A program made the translations under genes and the position numbers. A stretch of 64,000 nt of DNA from Protopterus annectens (lineage: Eukaryota; Chordata; Ceratodontiformes; Protopteridae). Shown here piece after piece: positions 56,442-64,000 of this stretch (within the stretch, counting starts at the first letter, position 1; every line of letters begins with the position of its first letter). A model generated the notes under the pieces. It was not told the origin of the DNA. It searched no databases and saw only the letters and a list, made by a program, of their open reading frames with translations. The stretch spans positions 1,869,120,720 to 1,869,184,719 of the forward strand of contig NC_056729.1 of assembly GCF_019279795.1 (NCBI RefSeq). Reading direction: 5' to 3'.

Positions 56442-56446
<5 letters not shown>
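55556..56446. repeat. 50-bp minisatellite
   Basis: About 17-18 copies of ATGGAGTGTGTGCAATTGAA plus GTAAGTGTAATGGATTATCATGGGCAAGCA. Later copies (from 56080) are almost identical; the first few are diverged. Some copies have an inserted GTGTGT run (55818, 56041-56066). It runs into the (TG)n tract at 56446. Confidence 0.95.
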
Positions 56447-56512
<66 letters not shown>

Positions 56513-56630
56513 TGTGAAAATGCCCCCACATAATGCACCTGCTGGCTATAGGTGTTCAGGCTCAAACCCTGTACCTTTGCTTCAGGGTAAGTAATAGCCT
56601 AAAGTCCCTAACCACCACCATTTCTGAACT
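56446..56630 (-). repeat. tRNA-derived SINE head with (TG)n tail
   Basis: (TG) run of about 33 units at 56446-56513. On the minus strand the head at 56630-56555 reads GTGGTTAGGGACTTTAGGC (A box) and AGGGTTTGAGCC (B box). It matches the arrangement at 12041-12205. Confidence 0.6.
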
Positions 56631-57840
56631 TTGTTCAGATTTGCTTTTCTAATGGTTGTATATATGGTGAGAACTGAAGTTGTATTTCTCCCATTATTGT
56701 TTTTGATGTTTGTCCAGGTTTTTTGTGCTAAGGTGTGAAGTGAGAACTGAATTTGTATTCCATCATTATTGGCTTTGTTTGTCCATGTTTTTTGTGCTAA
56801 GAGGTTGAGAGCTATCTGATAGCCATTAAGTTTGTCTTCCTATTTTTCAAACTGCTGGTTTAGCATAGTGATATGTTTCACTGACTATAGTGCATATGGT
56901 TCTGGGTTCAAGACATGCATGGTGATAACACAGCATTTTATTCTAGCAACTTTTCAAAATTATACAAGCAATGTTTAAAATGTCTCCCTGTTTTGGGGCT
57001 TTTGCCCCCCCAATAAATGTTGGCTTTTTCCAGATTTCTTGTGCTGCAAAGTTCAGAGATATAGCTGTCAACATTTTACAAGGAGCTGAGAGCTGCAAGG
57101 GAACTTAAGTTTAGTGCTGCTTATGCAGAGTCTGCTTGTACTGTTAATAGCACAACAGGAAGTGTACTTGCTTTTGATGCAGAAGGCTGTGGGTTCTTCT
57201 CCCACAGTAGGTAGATGCATTGCTGATACTGTACTGTGCTGTAAAGGGGGGGGGGGGTGGATGCTGTAGTCTGTTTTGGTGAAGATATCTCGTAGTAACT
57301 ATGAACTGTTATCAGTTTGCCATCCATTCCCTATTGCAATATTACTAGCATATCATTGTTTTTAATGCAACATAGGCAATTTATTCCTCAAGGGCAACAG
57401 GCACATTATTTGTAGATGAAACCATGAAATATAAAGTTGTTTGCTAGCAGCAGCCTCTTCATTAGTTACATATTTCTCTAATGTGGAATTATGTAGATGG
57501 CTTTTACTAGTTCAGAGATTGTGCATATTTACTGATACTGGTGGACTGTAGAAGTTTGAATAGACTTTTATGATGGAAGGTGTATCAAAGAGCATGTGTA
57601 TGTTTCATGTGCAAGGGGCCTATGATTTGAAAACCGCCCAAAGTTAATCTTTATCTGCCACTGGCAAAATGTATTTTCTTTGAATGTGGGTTTCAATGCT
57701 GTTTCAATGAATGTGAGTTTCAAGGGCAGAGAAGTTTTAATGCTAAGTCTAGTTTCATTGTGAGACTGCATTGCTTTGTTTAGCAGATATTTATTGGTGT
57801 TCATGCTGTAAAATGCAAAATAAAACCTTTTCTGGCAAAT
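56631..57840. repeat. long dispersed repeat R1, copy 2
   Basis: Aligns with 12920-14090. It lacks about 140 bp relative to copy 1, between short TGGAA direct repeats. It contains a run of ten G at about 57247 where copy 1 has four. It also carries the tRNA-like segment near 56855-56920. Noncoding. Confidence 0.75.
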
Positions 57841-58601
57841 CATTTAGGAATGAAGTCACTAAATAATGGCTGACGTTAAGTTTCAGACGTCATAATCTTC
57901 AGAAAAATGCATGCTAAAGCAAGACCTGATATTCTAGCAACTGTCTTAAGTTTATACAAGGTCATTTTTTAGTACTGTTTGTATGTTCCCCCAATATATT
58001 TGGCCTTGTCCAGATTTCCTGCATTAAGAGGTTGAGAGGTATGTGCAAATCGCTTTATAGAATTAGAAATATCCAAACCTCTCAACTGTCCCCAATTTTG
58101 GCTTAAAATGTTGTTCTCCCCCTAATAATCTCTCCGCAAAATAGCAATTTTGGAAGAAAACGTGGAGGGTTTACTTTACTTTTATAAATAACTGTAATGA
58201 TCAGAGTTATACATTACTTTAATTTCAGAAATGCATGTAGATTCTCTAATTTTGTCAGCTGCTCTAAGTTAACTGTGCTCATATTAAAATGGTGTCCCTT
58301 CTTTGACAGGTTCCCAGCTGTATTGTCTGGCAATTTTATATTTTTGCATCACATTTTTGGTCCGTTTTTCATAAAATTGCATTTTTCTGGCAAATTAGTG
58401 GCAAATTGTTAAAGACTGAAGTTAGAAAATAATGGCAGACATTTGAGTTTCAGATTTCATACCTTTCAGAAAATTCGTACTAATGCAAGACCTACTACTA
58501 TTCTATTATCTTTCTAAGTTTATAAAAGCAATATTTAAAAAAAAATTCCTTATTTTTGGGCCTTTGCCTCAGTTTTATTTGTTTGTTGCTCTAAGAGGTT
58601 G

Positions 58602-58645
<44 letters not shown>

Positions 58646-58975
58646 TAGGTAGGTAGCATACCTCTCAACTGTCCAAATTTTGCAGAATGTCCAAATTTTT
58701 GCCCCATATTTTTTGTCTGTTCCACATAAATTTTGTGATTTTCTAGAAAATCATTGAAGGCTGAAGTTGCTAAATAATGACAGGCATTTGAGTTTCAGAC
58801 TTCATGTCCTTTAGAAAAATTCATACTAGCACAAATCCGGTTATTCTAGCAACTTTCTCATACTAGCACAAATCATGTTATTTTAGCAACTTTCTAAGTT
58901 CACGAGAGCATTACTTAATATCTGTCCCTGTTTATTTTAGGCTTTGTCCATATTTCTTGCACTAAGAGGTAGGCA
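57841..58975. repeat. MITE-like units of the CTCAACTGTCC family
   Basis: Two units start CCTCTCAACTGTCC at about 58079 and 58660 and end near AAGAGGTTGAG (58595) and AAGAGGTAGGC (58965). A third ends GAGGTTGAGAGGTATG at about 58044. The start and end are inverted versions of CATACCTCTCAAC, suggesting terminal inverted repeats of a nonautonomous DNA element. A (GT) run of about 20 units lies at 58603-58643 between units. Confidence 0.6.
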
Positions 58976-59105
58976 GGGGTGTGTGTGTGAATGAAACATC
59001 CTAGTTAGCAGTAGCAGGTGGTTAGTAATTTACTCAAACTCAAAACCCTTACCTTAGTTACAAAAAACAAAAGCATAAATTCTCTACCCCAACTACCATG
59101 CCGCA
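58976..59105 (-). repeat. tRNA-derived SINE head remnant
   Basis: Minus strand reads GGCATGGTAGTTGGGGTAGA (A-box-like) and GGGTTTTGAGTTTGAG (B-box-like), followed by a short (CA) stretch at 58979-58990. A weak match to the SINEs at 12.1 and 56.6 kb. Confidence 0.45.
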
Positions 59106-59180
59106 TTTTTCAAAGAACTGACATTTCAGGTTAATTTGCAATTCAAGGAACCGAGTTTGAGTGAATTTATATTATATTAC

Positions 59181-59210
59181 TGAAGAGGCATTACAGCGAA
59201 TGCCTCTTCA
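59181..59210. other. perfect 12-bp palindrome
   Basis: TGAAGAGGCATT, ACAGCG, AATGCCTCTTCA. It is a perfect hairpin with a 6-nt loop and no recognised context. Confidence 0.75.
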
Positions 59211-59323
59211 TCGACAATAAAAGAGTGAACCATGAATTACAAGAATGGCCGTAGCTTGGCTGGGGAGGGGGGGGTAGCAGTTTGAGAGCTGTGAGTACAA
59301 ATTTGAAAATCCTAGCTACACCC

Positions 59324-59327
<4 letters not shown>

Positions 59328-59414
<87 letters not shown>

Positions 59415-59440
59415 CGCACACATGCACACACACACACTTC
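59328..59440. repeat. (CA)n microsatellite
   Basis: About 40 uninterrupted CA units, then interrupted CACACG and CATGCA units to 59440. Confidence 0.97.
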
Positions 59441-60299
59441 TTACCTGTCCCTGAGTTTACAGGATGTCCCTGATGTATCCTTAGTCATTTTCTCCCTTTC
59501 GTGAATCACTGATGATTAGTCAGACATTCGAGTTTCCTTCTTCTTATTGCTCAGACAGTGCATCACAATGCGATACCTGTTAGTCAGTTTACTTCTTAAG
59601 TAATTTTAACAAATTCTCCTTGGACTCATTTATTGTTCACCCTGATTTTGTCTGGAAGTCTTCAGCACAGCCGTCTACAGGAATTGCAACCCATCTCCAA
59701 GCTGACACACCCCTGTGCTCCCCAACTGTCCCTGATTTTGCCCCTGTTCTAGCTCTGGTAATTTATAGACTACTACAAGTTGGTCACTAATGCCAGACAT
59801 TAATTTAATGCAAATATAAAAAAAAAAATAATGCTTGATGCTGAGAGTTTCATACTTTTTATCTTTCAGAAAATAAAGACGCAATACCCTCCCCTCTTAC
59901 TGTAGTTGACTAAAGTGTGAAATTGGAAACAATTTATTTTCTGTGACAAGAGTACTGAGTTTAAAACTTTTTCTCAGCTTTACAGTGTAAGTAATTTAAG
60001 CAACATTCAGTAATATATAAAATGCATCCCTGGTGTCTAGTGGGAGCACAGGGACTAAAGCTCTGCTAACAAGCTGTTGTGCTGAGAGTACAAGGTTCAA
60101 TGCTCTTTACTCTGCTATTCTGTTAGCTCTTTAAGTGACTTAGTTTAATATTTGGACAATAAACCTCATGTTTAGTGTTAGTACAGAGGACTACTGAACT
60201 GTTTTGTATCTGGATAGTTTGCATCTTCTTTTCAAGTGACCTAGAATATTTTAACCCCCCCCCCCCGGTGTCTGTTTCTCCATCATACATCCTTCATGC
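59441..60299. other. no gene seen
   Basis: TGTCCCTGA phrases (59450, 59465, 59727) suggest more remnants of the CTCAACTGTCC family. A run of C lies at about 60256-60267. Nothing coding. Confidence 0.5.
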
Positions 60300-63200
60300 T
60301 GTAAATAAGAAGTTATGTACTCACCATAACGTTCCATCTGAGTAGGTATCTTCATTTGTCTGCAACCTGTGGGATACGGATCCAATCTCAGATCCGAGCT
60401 GGCAACTTCTTACATAGCATAGATCCGAGCTCCTAGCTCTTCCCCCTTACCCATAACCCCCTGCCTACCCTAACTGACCTCAGATCAAGTTTGCCCCATA
60501 GCACAGCAGATAACCAAGTCCAAATGGGAACCAATGCTAACAATCCATGATCATATTGGTCAGGGGGAAGGAGGGGGGATGGTTGCAGACAAATGAAGAT
60601 ACCTACTCAGATGGAACATTATGGTGAGTACATAACTTCTTAATCTGAAGTAGGAACTTCATTTGTCAGCAACCTGTGGGACAGAGTCCCCAGCTACCTG
60701 AACCTTGGGTGGCCTTCATGGAAGGATATTCCGGAGCACTGCAGAACCAAAGGATGCCCTGCCTCGGGAAACAACATCTATCCTATAGTGGCTAATAAAG
60801 GTGTGAGATGAAGCCCAAGAGGCTGTGGAACAAATGTCATCCAGTGGAACCCTAGCTTGAAAAGCCGCAGATGTTCCAACAGCCCTAGTAGAATGAGCAT
60901 GGACTCCTTGAGGTGCAGGCCTACCCGAGCTCTGATATGCTAACAGAATGCAACTTGAAATCCATCAAGAAAGAGAAACTTTAGAAACTGACTTCCCGAA
61001 ATTACTTTTGGCAAAGGAGATAAACAACTGATCGGATTGCCTATGACCAGCAGTTCTATGGATATAAAAACGTAGCTGTCTGTGTACGTCTAAGGAATGT
61101 AGCTTGTACTCTCCTTTGTTTTGAAAGTTGGGGAAAAACACTGGAAGATTAATCGATTGATTAATGTTTGCTTCTGAAGATACCTTGGGCAGAAAGGACG
61201 GATTGATCCTGTGGTAAACCCTATCCGGATGGAAGACCAGATAAGGTGGTTTGACACAAAGAGCTTGCAATTCCAACACTCTTTTGGCTGAAGTTATGGC
61301 TACCAAAAAGGCTGTCTTCCAAGAGAGAAATTTGAGGTCAACCGTGGCCACCGGTTCGAATGGGGGACCAGTCAAGGCCTGTAATACTAAAGACAAATTC
61401 CATGGGGGTACCACCTCTTTGACTGGAGGCCTCAGGAGGAAGGTACCCTTGAGGAAGGTCTTACATAGTTTGGAAGTGATAAGAGGGCCAGACTCTTGAC
61501 CCACATGATAGTACGAAATAGCTGCCAATTGTACCTTGACTGTGGAAGAACTAGCCCCCCGGTGAAAGAGAGAGGTTAGAAAATCTAGAACCGACAATAT
61601 TGGGGCTGTAAAAGGGTCTAAACGACAGTGTTCTGCCCAAATGGTGAAGCGTTTCCACTTACTTCGATAAACATTCCTTGTCGAAGGCTTATAGGCTGCT
61701 ACAAGGATTGCTTTAACCGGTGAAGAGATCCCGGGAGTCCTTATGAGGAGTGGAACTGGAGCAACCAAGCTGTCAGCTTGAGGTTGTCCAGGTTCAGAGT
61801 TGGAAGATCGAGAGGGTGAGAGATGAGATCCGGAATGGGATCCAGAATCCATGGTGGATGTACTAGGTGAGACCACAGGTAAGGGAATCACGTCTGATGA
61901 GGCCAGAATGGGGCAATGAGGATCATCTTGCTCCCCAGCTGGATGGCTTTCTGCAATAACCTCAACATCAGGGGAAGAAGAGGGTAAGCATAAAGCAGAC
62001 CGGGAGGCCAAGCATGAACTAGAGAGTCTCTCAGGGACTCCCCCGGAGGGGGGATCAGAGTGAAGTAATCGTTGCATTTGGTGTTTGAAAGTGAAGCAAA
62101 ATGATCGCAGCAAGGTTGCCCACATCGGGCAAATACTTGCTCTGCAACTCGGTGATTGAGAGACCACTCGTAAGGAGTCAGGATAGTACGACTCAGCCTG
62201 TCCGCTAGAATGTTGGACCTTCCCGGAATGTGCATTGCTATGAGAAAGCAGTTGGTGGAAATCGCCCATTCCCACACTCTCATGGCCTCGTGGCAAAGGG
62301 GGTAAGACCTGGTTCCCCCCTGTTTGTTGATGTACCAGACGACCGACATGTTGTCTGTCTGTACTGCAATTGTCCCTGCTGGAAGAGAGTTGTGAAGTGC
62401 CTCCAATGTCAAAAGCACCACTCTCATCTCTAGGACATTGATATGCAAGGAGGTCTCTAGGTCGTTCCATGTGCCTTGGACTGTCCTGCCTGAAAAATGT
62501 CCCCCCCCACCCCAGGTGAGACCTGTCCGTGGTCACCGTGCCGACTGACGGAGGTAGCGAGAAAGGACATCCCGTGTGGAGATTGGGGGACTGAAGCCAC
62601 CACAGGAGCGATCTTCTGCAAACCTTGCTTAAGGAGATGGGGTGAGACAGGGGACTGCGGGACAGGGACCATTGTACCTGGAGAGTCCACTGCAGGACCC
62701 TCATGTTCAACCGGGCCAATGGCAGCAAAGGGATTGCAGCCTCCATAGATCCTAGGGCCCTCAGGATCAGTTCTGCCGAAGGAGCTCGCAGTTGAAGGAT
62801 GGCCTGCACGTGTAACCTCAGGTTCCAAAGCCGATCTGGAGTCAAAAATGCAAGCATCTGTCTGGAATCTAGTCTCGCCCCTATGAAATCCAACACCTGT
62901 GTAGGGAGGAGAGAGGATTTGGTCATATTGATGGTTAATCCTAATAATGGAGCCAGACTGAGGAAATAGTCCCTGTAAGAGCAAAGTAGATGCCTTGTTG
63001 GGGCTGTGAGGAGCCAGTCGTCCAGGTATGGAAAGACCTGAATTCCCTGGAGTCTCAGGTGGGCCGCTACTACTGCTAGGACCTTGGTGAACACCCTGGG
63101 GGCTGAGGTGAGACCGAATGGAAGGGCCCTGAATTGAAAGTGACTGTCTCCCAGCCGGGAGTGGAGAAACCTCCTGGAACACCTGTCCACTAGAATGTGG

Positions 63201-64000
63201 TAGTATGCATCCTTGAGGTCTATAGAGCACATCCAGGCGTCCTCCCGCAATAAGGGGAGGACAGATTGCAGCGTGACCATTCTGAACTTTTCTTTGGGTA
63301 CTGCCAGGTTTAGGAGAGAAAGGTCGAGGATGGACCTCAAGTCCCCCATCTTTTTTGGCACCAGAAAGAACCTGGAGTACAACCCTGATCCAACTTGATC
63401 TGGGGGGATGGGCTGGATGGCTCTTTTTTGCAGAAGCTGGTGAATTTCTGCAGCAGCCGCCTCCCTCTGACTGGGTGGAACGTTGGGGAGGCTTCTGATT
63501 TTTGGGTCTACTATGAAGGGGATTAGGTAGCCTCTGGATATAATACAAAGCACCCAGCGATCCATTGTTATGGACTCCCATTTTGCCAGGTGCCTTGAAA
63601 AATGCCCCCCGACTGCCTCCAGAGTGGAGCAGTTGGGCAACCCCTCAGGGGGTCTGCATGGGCCTCTCAGAGAACGGTTCTCTGGACCCAACATTCCTAG
63701 GACCCCCCCTGCCTCTGGGGCGGTGTCCTCCCTGTCCTTCTCTGCCACGAGAGGACTGGTTGTCCTGAGCAGACTGGGATTGATGCGATTTTCGGAACCA
63801 CATCTTCTTCTGACCCTTTTGGTTCTTGGAAAAGGACCTCTGGGGTGCAGAGAAGTGGTCTCCGATGGCAGACAAGTTCTTCCTGTCTTTCTCGCTCTGG
63901 ACAAGAGTGTCGCGAATGGTTTTGCTGAACAGTGCAGAACCATCAAAAGGGGCATTTGCGAATGATGCCTTAAAGGGTTCTGAGAAGTCACAGTGACGGA
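60300..64000 (-). mobile_element. DIRS-like tyrosine-recombinase retroelement (fossil, partial in window)
   Basis: Minus-strand element whose 3' end lies near 60300 and whose 5' part continues beyond 64000. Visible parts, in coding order: the end of a gag-like region (above about 63600), reverse transcriptase (about 63500-62600, with LVPKKMGDLRSILDLSLLN and YLDDWLL), RNase H (about 62450-61900, with VQTDNMSVVWYINKQGG), and a tyrosine recombinase (about 61750-60760, with YKPSTRNVYRSKWKRF and HSTRAVGTSAAF). RT/RNase H and recombinase lie in overlapping frames, as the family is known to do. Long frames remain, so it is relatively young. In the visible part it looks broken, with only a few breaks. 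DIRS elements insert through recombination of a circular DNA and leave no target duplication. Confidence 0.9.
60307..60646. repeat. inverted repeats at the 3' end of the DIRS-like element
   Basis: 60307-60368 and 60585-60646 are inverse copies of about 60 bp with few differences, both including TGAAGATACCTACTCAGATG or its reverse. The spacer is about 215 bp. A third, shorter direct match (CTTCATTTGTCAGCAACCTG) follows at 60659. Such complementary terminal segments fit the DIRS family's circular replication scheme. Confidence 0.75.

Noticed and set aside
60965-63991. A single host gene of 1008 codons
   Set aside because: The motifs are those of a DIRS-like element, and part of the long frame only shadows the RNase H region that lies in another frame.

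Overview
The window looks like a stretch of intergenic DNA from a large, repeat-rich vertebrate genome that is not mammalian. The evidence is the mix of elements: CR1 and L2-like LINEs, at least three Penelope-like element (PLE) families, a DIRS-like tyrosine-recombinase retroelement, a Harbinger transposase with a Myb-like partner gene, tRNA-derived SINEs, and very long (CA)n, (TG)n and (AT)n runs. This mix suggests an amphibian or a lobe-finned fish, but the species is an inference only. I found no convincing host protein gene, no genuine tRNA or rRNA gene, and no CRISPR array.

Layout from left to right. 1-2824 is a 43-bp minisatellite with higher-order repeats. 3536-7400 is an old L2-like LINE on the minus strand, with a second 5'-truncated copy at 9757-10772. 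10.8-15.2 kb holds short dispersed repeats, a hairpin, SINE heads with (GT)n tails, and a long dispersed repeat (R1) that recurs at 56.6-57.8 kb. 15.4-20.8 kb contains two inverted arms of about 1 kb derived from Harbinger and the first coding exon of a Myb/SANT-like Harbinger protein. 20.8-28.6 kb has almost no recognisable genes. 28.69-33.61 kb is a near full-length CR1 LINE on the minus strand, with an intact 309-aa esterase-type ORF1 and an ORF2 carrying few lesions. 34.44-38.43 kb is a well-preserved PLE (PLE-1) with inverted terminal repeats of about 0.89 kb and a 15-bp target-site duplication. 39.0-45.5 kb has SINE copies, a 40-bp tandem array, a Harbinger transposase pseudogene and a foldback repeat.

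The most striking structure is at 45.58-54.85 kb, a three-level nest. An L2-like LINE reverse-transcriptase segment is split by a short PLE remnant (PLE-A, 8-bp duplication). PLE-A is in turn split by an 8.3-kb composite of a third PLE family (PLE-B, 14-16-bp duplication). PLE-B consists of one complete minus-strand copy, a partial direct copy upstream of it, and a 5'-truncated inverted copy, so both outer edges are 3' ends. All three PLE families carry a hammerhead-ribozyme-like motif just before the same GCGC(T) segment. In PLE-B the two coding arms are almost identical but their 3' untranslated regions are clearly more diverged, which suggests a mosaic origin.

The right end holds a LINE C-terminal fragment, a 50-bp tandem array, SINE and microsatellite pairs, MITE-like repeats, and the 3' part of a DIRS-like fossil element that runs off the window at 64000. 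The genes here do not form a pathway. They are the replication proteins of independent mobile elements, layered by successive insertions.
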